Assembly: GCA_905178155.1 (NCBI GenBank)
Contig: CAJINV010000004.1
Span: 9,205,159 to 9,269,158 of the forward strand
DNA length: 64,000 nucleotides
DNA from: Amoebophrya sp. A120
Taxonomy: Eukaryota > Sar > Dinophyceae > Syndiniales > Amoebophryaceae
Reading direction: 5' to 3'
The notes beneath the pieces were generated by a model. The model searched no databases, had not been told where the DNA came from, and saw only the letters and a list, made by a program, of their open reading frames with translations. Positions 21,115 through 33,800 of the stretch are shown here, piece by piece. Numbering within the stretch: position 1 is the stretch's first letter; every line of letters begins with the position of its first letter. The position numbers and the translations under genes were made by a program.

Positions 21115-23829
21115 ATGGACAACGTCGACGAGGTTTTTGGGTCGAATTTCGACAACTTTCTGCAGAATTCCAACAACGTCAACATTGCGCCAGTAGTGGA
21201 CAAACTACAAGGAGAAGGACAAGCTGGTATTACGAAAACATCAAGCATAAACCAAAGTAAAAATGGAACTACCAGTAGTATCTCTTCAGCTAGTCTACTC
21301 TCATCCTGCACAACAACTCGGAACTCTAACAAAGACTCCTCGACGTCCTCACCCGCCGCGGCGACCATCCGAAGGAATAAGCGCAGCCTGCTCCGCGGCC
21401 AGTCGTATGACATTGACATGTTTGCCACGCACAAGTCCCAGCAGACGCTGCTGGTCGAAAACGCGCGGCTGCGGCGGGAACTGGAGGAGAGTAAGCGGAG
21501 TTTCGCCGGCAAGGAAGCCTGCTTTTTGAACGAGATTCGCGCACTGCAAAAACTGTGCGGAGAGCGGTTCCGGGTTGTTACCGTGGTGGCTGAAGACAGC
21601 AGTCTCAATGGCCGGGATGAAGCAGGGGAACTGCAAGCAAATGGGAGCACGAGCACGAACACGAGGATCCTTGGCAAAGATATTAAAGCAGATGAGCCCA
21701 CGTCGTCTGTGCTTGCCGGGTTGGCCGCAAACGTGGTGGCGGGGCAGCTCGCGCGGACCAGTGGCCAAACTTTGACGACGAAAACGAGGCCCAGTACTAT
21801 TGACACAACCAACATGACGATGACGCCCACGCCGTTTCCTCCTGCTGTGATGACGACAGTGACACAAGAAGCTGCACATCAAAGAGCTAGCAAAACGCGC
21901 ACGACCAACACAACCTTCAGCAGCAAGAACAAAACCAACAAGCCGTTTGCGTTTTTAAAGGCGAGCGGTCAATCCTCGTTCCTGTCGTCCGGCGGTGCAG
22001 CAGCACCATTATCTGGTGCACCAACAACATCTGTGGAGCAAGACATCAAGGTGCACGATATGCAGCGTGTCTTTCTCCGGCGGTTTGACCATCCTGGGTT
22101 GATGAAGAAGACGTCGTATAAAAAAGTAGTGTCTCTTCAAACACGAACCGTGCCGCATAAGTCCGAATTGGAATTTCTGGCGTCGTCCGATAACTCGGAA
22201 ATCGAAATGATAAATGCGCAGGAGGACGAAAATCTGCAAAGGAGTATGACCAGTAACCAGTTTGAGTCTTGCGGCAGTTCCTCGTCTGCGCCGTCATCCT
22301 CTGCTTCTTCGTCGAAACAAACATCTTCCAATTCTGGTGATCACGTACAACTCTCGACGACGACGGAGCAAAGAGGTGGGCTGCAGGAGAGCAACGATCA
22401 TCTGGTAGTAGATGAAGTTCTTGCTGTGCGCGGTACAACTCGGACGAGCCAAGATCAGGATCACTATCAAGCAAAGCAAGAATTGGATGAAGTAAACGAG
22501 GAGTTGGAAGATGACACGGAGGACTGGGCCTTTCTCGAACGCCGATTCGTGCCGTTCTCAAGAACAACAAGTGGAATGAAAAGCCGGGATAGAAATGCTA
22601 CAGAGAGGACCACGACGACCGGCGGGATCGTCGTGCCAGATGCTGGTCCTGGTGCGCAAATGGTAAACCCCAAAAGCAACGCTAGAGCGACTGCTACAGC
22701 GCCAAAAAAGCCACTCGTCTTCGCCGTTTCTCCAAATAAGACGCGAGTTGTATCAAGCAGCTCGGCTCCAGCTCCTGTCGGCGGAGCGTGGTCCTCCGCA
22801 GCGCTAGTAGCCGCGACCACCACGACGGGAGAAGGTGGACAAATCCCTAGTGCAAGTGCTCAAGAAGGATCGATTATACCCAGTACGACGATAGTAATGA
22901 AAACTAACGCCAACAGAGGACAACAAGCTACCCCTGCAGCTTCAGCGGGACGTGGACCAACTCGAGCATCTTCGCTGCTAAAAACGACAATCACGAAAGG
23001 AAAATCGATTCAGAAAGCTGCTTCCGCGTTTGGGTCGTTTGCTGCAAATCGAGCTCTTGAGCGGAGAACGACAGTGCAAATCGTAGAGGAGCAGGGGCAG
23101 GAACAGCCTCCATTAAACAATACCGTCAAGAACACTGAAGAAATAGAAGATGCAGTTGGAAAATTAAGGCGGGAAAAGGTCGTCCGCGGTCGGGGTATCG
23201 TCAAGAAGTCCGCAACAGAGTCCTCGATCTACGTCCCGCATCCGGAAAGAACTTCTGTGGAACAACCGGAAGCTGAAGTAGAGCTATCATCAGCTACAGC
23301 TGCACAACTAAGGCAACGACGTCCACCTGACAAGCCGAACTACAGCACTATTAGCCGGAAAAACACAGCTACGCAAAACGCCTTGGCTCGCTTCCGCAAT
23401 TCTGTGGCGGCGGTGCGGGCCGGTGCGACCACTGGTAAAAATGCGATGCAGGAGCTTTCATCGGGCAGGCAGAAGAACCTTCAGAGGAGCGGATCTATAG
23501 CTGTGAAGAATACGGCTTCTGCAGGAGCTGCGGGAGGTGTTGCTGTTGATCTTAAGGGGACTGTTGAACAACAAACGAATGCAGTAAAAACCCCCGTAGA
23601 ACGGTCGCCGCAAAAATCTAGTTCAACACTTGCAGGAGCTGACTCGACTACATATTCAGCCACGACGACACCGGCCGGCGCGTCGCCACAGTTGAAACGT
23701 TCATTCTCTACCAACCTGCCTCGGCCACCAGTGGCAGGAACGAAAGCAAATGCGAGGATGCGGCATGTGGCCGGTAGTGTTTTGGACAAAATTCGAGAGC
23801 AGCGGCGGGAGAGTGCGAAGCTGGAGTAG
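21115..23829 (+). CDS. Disordered basic protein with short coiled coil, 904 aa, single exon
   Basis: Unrecognised. One uninterrupted frame starts at ATG 21115 (context ..AGCACCATGG). Residues ~100-160 form a charged helix likely to coil (LLVENARLRRELEESKR). The rest is Ser/Thr/Ala-rich and mostly disordered, with basic stretches toward the C terminus (RMRHVAGSVLDKIREQRRES). No signal peptide, membrane segment or catalytic motif is visible. No introner-like element or GT-AG intron is needed. Confidence 0.75.
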   Translation: MDNVDEVFGSNFDNFLQNSNNVNIAPVVDKLQGEGQAGITKTSSINQSKNGTTSSISSASLLSSCTTTRNSNKDSSTSSPAAATIRRNKRSLLRGQSYDIDMFATHKSQQTLLVENARLRRELEESKRSFAGKEACFLNEIRALQKLCGERFRVVTVVAEDSSLNGRDEAGELQANGSTSTNTRILGKDIKADEPTSSVLAGLAANVVAGQLARTSGQTLTTKTRPSTIDTTNMTMTPTPFPPAVMTTVTQEAAHQRASKTRTTNTTFSSKNKTNKPFAFLKASGQSSFLSSGGAAAPLSGAPTTSVEQDIKVHDMQRVFLRRFDHPGLMKKTSYKKVVSLQTRTVPHKSELEFLASSDNSEIEMINAQEDENLQRSMTSNQFESCGSSSSAPSSSASSSKQTSSNSGDHVQLSTTTEQRGGLQESNDHLVVDEVLAVRGTTRTSQDQDHYQAKQELDEVNEELEDDTEDWAFLERRFVPFSRTTSGMKSRDRNATERTTTTGGIVVPDAGPGAQMVNPKSNARATATAPKKPLVFAVSPNKTRVVSSSSAPAPVGGAWSSAALVAATTTTGEGGQIPSASAQEGSIIPSTTIVMKTNANRGQQATPAASAGRGPTRASSLLKTTITKGKSIQKAASAFGSFAANRALERRTTVQIVEEQGQEQPPLNNTVKNTEEIEDAVGKLRREKVVRGRGIVKKSATESSIYVPHPERTSVEQPEAEVELSSATAAQLRQRRPPDKPNYSTISRKNTATQNALARFRNSVAAVRAGATTGKNAMQELSSGRQKNLQRSGSIAVKNTASAGAAGGVAVDLKGTVEQQTNAVKTPVERSPQKSSSTLAGADSTTYSATTTPAGASPQLKRSFSTNLPRPPVAGTKANARMRHVAGSVLDKIREQRRESAKLE

Positions 23830-24858
23830 CGCGAAGTTGCTTTCTTGCAGACTCGCCGGCAAATGAAGTTGAAGTTGAACAGGAGCTCCTGCTTGCAGTC
23901 GCAGCCCCGACATCAACTCTGCGGTACCGAACGACAAATTATCGTGGCCATGTACGAACTTTTTGCAGTAGATGATCGCGATGACGATAGATCATGCGAA
24001 TATAGAAATCGGGTGTCTCTGAACTTCAACTTGCAGTTGCTGTTGCACTTCATTGTGAACTTACTTCGGATTATTTGGGGACGCGAAACAAACGTAGGGA
24101 GGAGAGACCCTAAGCGTGTTGTTCTTTGGCAAAATTCGTAGTGGTTCCACGGCACGTTCATATCATCCACGACGAAGCAAGCTGATGTAAGTGTAACCTG
24201 TCATATGGGAAGCCAAAGTTTTAGTTTTGTGTACTGTAATAGTAGGGTTGAGTGTTGGTGTTTCAAGAGGGTTGCTCCAGCGGGAATACACGCTGAGGGA
24301 AGGTGAATCACTTGCGTTAACGCAATGAATATACGAGGAAAGACAGTCCGTCGTGTCACTTCTGAGATTGAGTGACAAGCATGTAGCATGAACTTGTTGA
24401 ACCAACACTAAATGCATCTTACGACACGACTAGCCTGCTCTGGGACCACATAAGTATTATTGAAGCAATACACAAGATGAAATGGCCCCCGGATAGAGAC
24501 TGGTGTGCTGCCGAGAGGACAACGTGGCGTGTAGTTGCCGCGCTCCGTCCCGCGAAGATACAGTTTTTTGTGGGAAGAGACAAAAACATGCAAGGCGACT
24601 TCGAGGACGAGAGAATAAGTCGGAGATCGGTAGAACTAGCATCATGAGAGCAGCAATTACAATTGGCTCCTCGTGTTGCACATCTCGCAACTCTTCTTCT
24701 TCGTCTTGGTGCTGGGTTCATCTCATCCTCTCATTGGCAACATCACTATCTGCAGATTCGTTACCATGTCTGGATCTGGGCGAGGCAATCGCAAGGGCAT
24801 GTTTGCCGCGTCGAGAAGTTCTTGTGCGCTGCGGGTCTTCTTTTCTTCCACCTATGCG
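23830..24858. other. Intergenic, no gene seen
   Basis: Short frames on both strands lack coding character. ATGTCTGGATCTGGG at ~24763 resembles an IE-1 terminus, but has no partner or flanking repeat. Confidence 0.55.
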
Positions 24859-27800
24859 ATGAACAAAACAACGTTGCTCCAGCACCTTCTCTTCCTCCTC
24901 GCACTGTTATTGCCCGAACATTTTTACGTCCTCGCGGATCTTCCTCTCCACTGCTTGATCCAGGATGCGGTCGGGGACTGGACCTTTTACGTTGAGGACG
25001 GCCTTTTGCCCGACGAAGAGGATTATGCATTGCAAAAGCATCGTACTCGTATAAATGCATATACTAATTTCCTCAGCATGAGAAATAAAATTTGTCATGC
25101 GGGTTTACTTCACGAAAAATAAAAAATTTGTAATGCATGACTGCAATTACTACAAAATAAGCACGATACGTTTGCACAGGATAAGGATGAGGAGAGTCTG
25201 AGTCGTTGGTTCACCTACGCCGACGAAGAAACGGAGGAGGCGGACGACGCCGCCACCTCCGTAGAAGCTGAATCAACCGACCTCCGTGATTTGAATCTGC
25301 TGTACCCCATTCCCACATGCGGCCACACCTTCCCGAACTCCGCGGCGGTTATGGCGCAGCTGGACCAGCGGAAGGTGGTTGCGGAGCGGGTGGCGTTGCT
25401 GACCACGCCGGAGGGAGAGCTGGTGGAGGTGACGGATGACAAAGCACTAATCAGGCCGGACGAGTTGATGTCACCACTAACGAGGACTGGTGGCCCAGGT
25501 GGTGGTGGTGGCCGAACTTCTAAGTCCTACTACCGCCCCCGGCGGAAAAAGAGGAAGCGCATTGCTCCCACGTGGTGGCGGGGACTGAATGCGAGTAGGG
25601 AAAACATCACTGCATTTTTGCAGGAGGGAGGTGGAGCAGGGGTCGATGATGATCTTCTACTTCCAGGCACCTCCAGCGCAGCGCTTTACTCGGCCGGTGG
25701 CCAGCAGCACAGTTCTGTTTCATCTGACAGTGATGTCGTCCGCATCCCGACTCCTCAGTACAAGCCCTACAAGGAGATTTCCGTGAAGCTCACGGACGAA
25801 GTGATGTCAGAAAACATGGGCCTGCGCGCGCTCGTGGACAACGAGGAGTATCAAATGCAAATATGCCTGGGTCTGGAAAGTGGGAACTTGTAATGCTAGC
25901 GCTACATTCATGGGAAATCTGTATTGCATAACCGACAAAAGCCGCAGCCATTTTTGTCATGCAGAAACGCAGTTTCTCATGCGCATGCGGGCTGCCTATG
26001 AGAAAATGCTCCGGAACAAAGTTGTCACGCTGGTCTGCATTCGGAAGTGTTTCCATCATGCACATTTTAGCATCACAAGTTTCCAGACCCAGACACTTTT
26101 GCACTTGATAAGGAGGCGGTGTGGACCATGGTAGCGGACGAAGGGGTGCACATCCGGTTGCAGGACAAGATATCCTGTGCAAAAGTGTCGCACTCGTAGT
26201 AATTCTTGCAGTTATGCATTACAAATCTTTTTCCTAAGGGCAATCAGCATGACAAATTCCATTTCTCATCATGCTGAGGAAATTTGTAATGCAATTCATA
26301 CTAGCACGATGCTTTTGCAATTCATACAAGGAGTTTTTCGCGCACTTCGACTTCCGCCTGGTGAACAAATACCCGGACTTCCAGGACGGCACCGTGAAAC
26401 GGTACCCGAACATGGAAAACATCGTGGGCTTCCAGGGCATTGTCAACGGCACGGGGATATGAACTGCAAAAGTATCGTACTCGTATAAATGCATTACAAA
26501 TTTTCTCAGCATGAGAAATAAAATTTTTAATGCGAATTTACCTTAAAAAGAAGATTTGTAATGCATGATTGCAATACGAGTACGATACTTTTGCACAGGA
26601 TAGGGGAGGAGACTCCCGCCGAAGGGACAAGACTACCTCTGCAAGTGCGACGTGTTGAGCGCGGGGTGGACTTCGGTCACGGAAATCGACGTCACAAAAT
26701 TGAAAAAGCCGAACAAGAACCCATTTGTGTACCGAAGACCCGCGGAGGGCGGTAGCGGCGCAGGAGGGGGCGGAGCTAGTAGTACAGAGGCAGCTGGTGG
26801 TGCAGCTGCAAACCCGGCGGAAGAGATCCAGGCAGCGCGGGAACAGGAAGAGAAACTTGACGAAGAGGATGAGGAGCAGGCCAAGTCGACGCGGTACGGC
26901 TGTTTCTGGGGCCACAAGCAGGGCAAGGACGTCTCTGAGGGCTTGGAGAAAATTTTGCCGATGAACGTCTCGTTAGCGCATTTGCAAAACGCGAAATTTA
27001 TCCACCGAAGGAAGACCAAAGTGGTGGACCAGTCGCGGGAGGTGGTGAAGAAGGGCGGGTACAGATTGTATGTGGAAAAGATCCCGAAGCAGTTCAACAA
27101 CTCTGCGCAAGCCATACCGGAGCTGACGACCCACATCGCGCAGCACGGCACGCGCGGGGTGCTCAATGCGGAGTACACCGACTGGCTCACCGCTTCGTTT
27201 CTGCAGAAGGATCATGATCATTCTAGTACAATATTGAGCAGGACGAGGGACGTCGTAAACAAGCAGCAGCCACTGCTGCACCCGATTTCGTACTACCTGG
27301 AAAAACGAGAAACGAATGAAAAAAGTAGGCAAAGGCTACGCCGAATTATAAGTAAGAAAGTCTCGAAAAAGAAGAAGAGAGCCTCTGAACAGGGAGCTGC
27401 TCGCCAAAACCTGCGGGACGGGGGCTGGAAGATGCTACCAACCGCGGAATATGCATTGCAAATATGTCTGGGTCTGGAAGGATGCAACCTGTGATGCTAC
27501 CTCTGGATTCTACATAAAATCTCTATTGCATGAACAGCAATAGTTTTTTGCCACGCGGAGCGAGCATTTCAATTTCTCATGCGGTATGGGCATCAAAAAG
27601 TCCTTGCAGAGTCTGTGATGCTACGGCATGCATCACAGACATTATGGGTCATGCAAAATCTAGATTACAAACTCCTGCATTCTTCCAGACGCAGACATAT
27701 TTGCATTGGATACGGAACTCCCCAACTCCGATGCGTTCCCGGTCAACTTCACGTGGCGGGGGCACGAATATGAGAGTGCACGACTCCCCTCCCCTCATTT

Positions 27801-30800
27801 GTCATGCAAAGTCCCAAATCTACCTTCTGCCTGTTAGCACTTTTGGCATGACAGACTCCGAAAGCCAAAACAGCACTTTGCCAGGAATTTGTCATGCAAA
27901 AGCTGCATCTTTGCCAGCGCTTGTGTTGCTGTTCATGCAACACAAATGAGGGGGAGGGGGAGTTGTGCACTCTCATAACGAAAGTCTTTCGGCCTCGCTT
28001 CCGGAAGAGCTGGACATTTTGTCTGAGGATTTCGACCAGGGCGCTTGTGGCAGCTGCTACGTGCACAGTGCGACAAACGTGATGCAGATGCGAACCAGGA
28101 TCGCGTTTCAGAGAAGGTATAAAAAAGCTGGATGCTGCACCGGCGGACAGATACGTGATTTTTTGTTCGACAGTATGCACATGGCACCACACAGACACAT
28201 CGTTTCTTTCTACGAAAATAAAAGTAAAAGCTCCTCCGAACCATCTACATCAATGTGTACATCATGATGATGATTCGTATATTAGATACAACGTGTCCTA
28301 CCCGCTGACCCTGTCCTGGCGCGCGGCGATGCGTTGCAACCCGTACAACGAGGGCTGCGGCGGCGGCTTTCCCTACCTGGTCTTCAAGCAATTCGCGGAA
28401 ACCGGGGTCCCCGCGATCGAGAAGGCGAACGCCGGCTGCGACCCGATACGGTATCAACGGATGGTTTTTGTGCGCCACTTCCCCCACATCGTGAAGGTGC
28501 CAAACGCGGCGAAAATCCTCCGCTACATGCTACAGTTCGGCGCGAAGTTGGGCGACGATGTCATCGTGAAAATCTTGCTTCTCATATGACAGTGCACAAC
28601 TCTCCCTCCTCCTCATTTGTGATGCAAAATACCCGATCCACCGCTTGCCTCTTGGCACTGTTTGCATGACAAGTTCTTGTAGCCCAAATAGCACTATGCT
28701 CCGAGTGCAAATTTGTCATGCAAAACCAGCATTGGTGTTGATGCTCATATTGCCGTTCATGCTATACAAATGGAGGGGAGGGGGAGTTGTGCGCTGTTAT
28801 ATCTCAACTGGGTGCAGTACGAGAACCAGAAATGGTGGGTGTACGGGACGTATGCTGTGCAAAAGTATAGTACTCGTAGTAATCGCAAACATGCATTACA
28901 AATCTTGCTCTTAAGGTAAATCCGCATTACAAATTTTAGCCTTCATGCTGAGGAAATTTATTTGTAATGCATTTATACGAGTGCGATACTTTCGCACAGG
29001 ATAGGACGGGCGGAAACTTGAATTTGGACGGAAAAGTGTCGGAGGCAGATACGAAAGAATTTGACGCAAAGTACAACGAGACAGCAGTGGAATTCTCCAC
29101 GAGGGCCCGGATATACATTGCAAATATGTCTGGGTCTGGAAGGTTGCAACTTGTGATGCTGTCTCTGCATTCTAAAAAAAGCTGTATTTTTGCATGACCA
29201 GCAAGAGGGGTCCAGTTTTTGCTACCTGGAGAGGGCATTTCTCATGCGGAATGAGCATCAGGAAGCCCTCTAGAGATCTGTGATGCTAGGTTATGCATTA
29301 CAGGCGTCATGGGTCATGTAAAATTAGACCAGAAAATCGGAAGAAGTACATGTTTTTTTGCGCATCCCCTTGCAACGGGGGTCGCGGGCTGAATGAGGTT
29401 GGGGGGTGCGAAGGCGCGACCGCGTTCCGGGTTGTTTTATCCCGGAAAAATTAGCCCCCGGCATTGCGGCTGCGCGGCCGGGGCCGGGGCGGGTCGGCTT
29501 GGCGTAGATAGGAAGGCGACGGCACACAGCCAACACCTCGCCACCCGCCCCCACGCTGGGCCCACGTCGGGGACACACAACAGACGCGGCGCGCATCCCG
29601 GGGCCCCAACGCGAAGCCCTTCCGGGCCCGGAAAAGCTCTTGCTTTGGCTGCGGCCTGGCGCGCCTTTTCCCTTCATTCCGGGGCCCCGGCCGGCGGGTG
29701 AACTGCAGGCCCCCCAAGAGGCGCGCGCGCCTCCCCCTTTCGGAGGGGGGGGAAAAGGGGGCCCGAATTGGCCCAATTCGCCTCCCTTTTTGAGGGGGGG
29801 TAAAATGTGCCCGATTCTGGCTCATTTTGCCCCCCCCCTGTAGTAGCGGGGGAAGGCCATTTTTTGCCCCCCCCTAAAAAAGGCGGCAGAATTGGGCCAA
29901 TTCGGCCCCCTTTTTACCCCCCCCTCCAGAAGGGGGGCCCGCGCGCCTTCCGGGCCCCCCTTCCCGGCCCCCCAATTGTGGGACGGCTGTTGTTGGGGCC
30001 GAAGCAGGCCCCACCTTAGGGGCGCGCGCCCACCCTACTGCTTCGAGGGCCGGCCCCTCCGGTACGGCGAGCAGGCCCATGCGCTTCCGGCAAAAAACAT
30101 GGCGGCGGCGCACCGGCCCGACCGGGACGGGCCCGCGGGGAGGCCGCTTGGTGGGGCGGCGTTTCTCGCTCTTGGCGGGCTTCGAGGTCGGGAGGCCGCC
30201 CCGGCTCTCTTTGGCAAGCCACAACCCCCGAGCCGCTGCATGGCGCAGCGAGGTCCTCGGGCCGGGTGTACTGTCGGGGCACCCCGCCGCCCCCGAAGCG
30301 AAACGAAAGCGGCCCGTCATGCAAGCGGGTGCGCGAAAAAGTATGTACTTCTTCCGATTTTCTGGTCTAATAAAATCAGCGCGACAGGTCTTGCATTCTT
30401 CCAGACCCAGACATATTTGCATTTCATACCGGAAAGAGATCAACGACATCGTGCAGAACATCGCCCTAGGGCCGATGCGGAACGGCGGGGTCGGCACGGC
30501 TTCGAAGGATGTCTATTACGCCGACGAAAAGCTGAGGGAGAAGCGGGCGGAGGCAGAGGCGGCGGCGGTGGAGTACAAGCAGAAAGCGGCGTCACTCTTG
30601 CAGAATTTCATAGCGCTGGGGAAAGATCGGCGGGTGTTGGGCCGGAATATTAAGGAGGATAAGAGTAGTAGGCTTGTCAGCGGTGCTCTTACACCGGCGC
30701 AACCGTTGTTGTCAGCTCCTTTGGGTGGAGTAGTAAGTGGCGTTGCCGTAGCAGCAGTAGTCGCAGATTCTCGTAAGCACGAGGAGCCTTCAGTTCTTCA

Positions 30801-33800
30801 CCAGCAGAAACCACGAGCAAACAATCCCAGTGCTAAAAGATTCACCCACACCGCTTGGGCTGAAGTGCTTCGGAAATTAGAGTCGCTGGAAGAAAAAGTC
30901 GGAACGAAGCTCGACGCTGGAACAAACAAAAATGCTGATGCGACTGCTGCTGCTGCTGCCGCTGCTGCTGCCACAACCGCCCAGGACAAATTTGCCTCGG
31001 CCGCCGAGAAGCTACACTACAAAATCGATAACCACCAAAACCTCCAAAACGACCTGCAAAAACTTTCCCTGTTTCAGGAACCGGGGTACGACGCGTGGAT
31101 GGTATGCATTGCAAAAGTATCGTACTAGTAGTAATTGCAATACAAATTAGCTCAGCATGACAAATGGAGTTTGTCATGCTGTTTTGCCTTGGGATGGAGA
31201 TTTGTAATGCATAACTGCGATTACTACGAGTGCAATACTTTTGCACAGAATAGATGGGCATGTTCAGCAACAAGTGGAAGAACGAGATTCCCCATAACCG
31301 CACAAGAGCCGTTATGGAACTGTCAGGATCGAAATCACAAAATCGATAGAATTTGTGATGCATATCATAAAATCGATACCAGTTGGAGCCTCAGTTCCCA
31401 AGTGGCGTATGACAACTTTTGGGTGCACCAAAATCCAGTCTGTCATGCTGTTTGGGCAAAGAAGCCTGCTCCTGTCATGCTACTCTGGCAGCACATCGCC
31501 TCCTCCTAACTAGGCTTGCAATCGGTCCCCTTTGCCTGCTCCCCAGCACAGGCCTTACGTGCCATACATTTTATGCATTACATTTCGATCCTGACACTCC
31601 CATAGCCCTTCTGCTGAACGTGGAGAACACCGTCCGGCAGATTCTGGCCCAGCCCGATTCCCTCAGCGGCGAAGCTTTGGGGAACAAACCGTGCGATTTG
31701 CGGCGGTGCTTTGGCATGCGGATGCCGACGAGGCGGGATTACCAGGAGATTTTTCACGAAACGTACGAGCCGTTCTTGATGCACAAACGGTCGAAGATTT
31801 TGGACCGAAGCCGGTATGGGAGAAGTTTGAAGCACTTCTTCGTGCAGAGAATCAAAGCGGAGAAAGCTGCGAAGGAAAAGAAGCATGGTGTCGATAGTAC
31901 TAGTACAACAACGAAGAAGAAAGAGAAGAAGATGGACAAAGTGCGGGACATCATTTTTCACAGGCGTGATGTAGTACATCACCAGGCTCTTGAGCAGAAA
32001 AAAGTAAAAGGCCTCCAGAACAATCGTCTGCTAGAGGAGCAAGTGGATAAGAGAAAAAGTACGGCCAAGGGCGGCGCAAAAAGGAAAAAGTCAACGACGA
32101 CTTTGAAAATGGTCATGGAGCTGGACGACGCGGAGAAAGGAGCGACAAAAAATAACAAAGAACTGCAGAAGACGAGGACCGAAGGCGCGAACAGTGACAG
32201 TGCGCTTTCCGCTGCCCATTTGAGTCAAATCTTAACCAACTTGCCGGATCATGAAGGAGCCGTTGCAGATGTAGTAGATGGTCCAAGAACGTCTGCCGAT
32301 CCCGATCTTCATGAAGAAATTCCTGCTGAAACCATAATTTCTGACCACCAGCGTCGTGCTAGCCCTGGTGATGTTCTAGGAACTTTTCTGCAACTGCAAG
32401 TGCAACAGACCGATTCTTCAGCAAGTGCAAGCGCTCGCACTGAAATAAGCGAAGGAGCCACAAGTAGAAGTCTCACCACGTTGACCCAGCCCCGGACGCC
32501 ACCCCCGCCGACATCCGAAGACGACTACAACCAAGTCCAAGCGATGCACAAACTCCTCGTTTTCGCAAAGTACTGGGGATACGTGGGCGGGTACGCGCAG
32601 GGCGCAGAGGAGGATCTGATCATGCGTCACATCTACAAGGACGGCCCGGTGACCATGTCGCTAAACCCGGACGGAGTGAAGCATTTTGGGTATTTGCACA
32701 AGATGGAAGCGCAAAGGCGGGTACTGGACGCGTCGAATCCCTTTTTGAGTAGATTGGCCGAAATGCAGGAACCGCTGCCGAGCAACGAGAAGATCGTCCA
32801 GCCGTGGTCGCTATGAATTGCAAAATTATCGTACTCGTACTACTTGCAACCTTGCATGACAAACCTACCTTTTTACAACCTGAATTAGCATTACAAATTC
32901 CACTTTTTTTTCTGATACAATTTGTAATGCAATTTTTACTAAGTAGCACGATACTTTTGCAATGCATAGTCGCAGTCCACGCACAGCATCATCTGTGTGG
33001 GGTGGGGCGTGCAGCAGAAAGTCGTGGACTACAGAGAGGTGGTAAGAGACGCAAAGAGGAAAAAGAAAAACAAACACTCGAAGGATCTATATGCGCTGCA
33101 AAAGTATCGTACTCGTATAAATGCATTGCAAATTATTTTGTTCTCAGCATGAGAAATAAAATTTGTGATGCGGATTCACCCCAAGAAAAAGATTTGCAAT
33201 GCATGATTGCAATACGAGTGCGATACTTTTGCACAGGATAATCTAGAGAATGGCGTGACGACACCAGCTCCGCCGTCAGAGCAATCGGATTTCCCCATTT
33301 TGAAAGGCGAGGAAGATGGAAAAAATAATGCAGCGGTGGATTACAGGTATGGGGAAAAGGAGATGGAATCGCTGCGGAAAGAGAAGAAGGGTCCTTCGGC
33401 GGCGTTAGAGGCGGCCCCGACCATGTTGGTGGAACAGAGTAGAAGAAGCGACGCAGAAGTTGTAGAGAGAAAAGCAAAACAAGAACAAGAAGCACGTCGG
33501 CCAATAAAGCAACATTGGCGAAGAAGTGGTCACCAGCGAGGACAGCAGCACGAGATCCGAATTTTTACCCGTGGTCGCCACGGGCAAAATGAAAATGATG
33601 CTCTGCACGACGAAGAACATGACCCCGACGAAATCCACCCTTCGCTCGCGGTTTTGCTATGCAAGAAAAAAACTGTGTAAGTGTAAATCTGTGATGCAGA
33701 AAATGCAAAACAGTTACACTTGTCATGCTCAACATGCATGATCGGCTCGCTTCCTATGTGTTTTTCCTTCCTATCTGCGCATAGCAAGTTTTTCCTGCTA

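Noticed and set aside
24673-24858. N-terminal extension of the protease from an upstream non-ATG start
   Set aside because: The ATG at 24859 gives a clean signal peptide; the upstream frame is low-quality and would bury it.
29324-30370. Long frames on both strands of the GC-rich nested element
   Set aside because: Extreme GC content removes stop codons in all frames. Composition is Pro/Gly/Arg/Ala-rich with no transposase or other domain motif.
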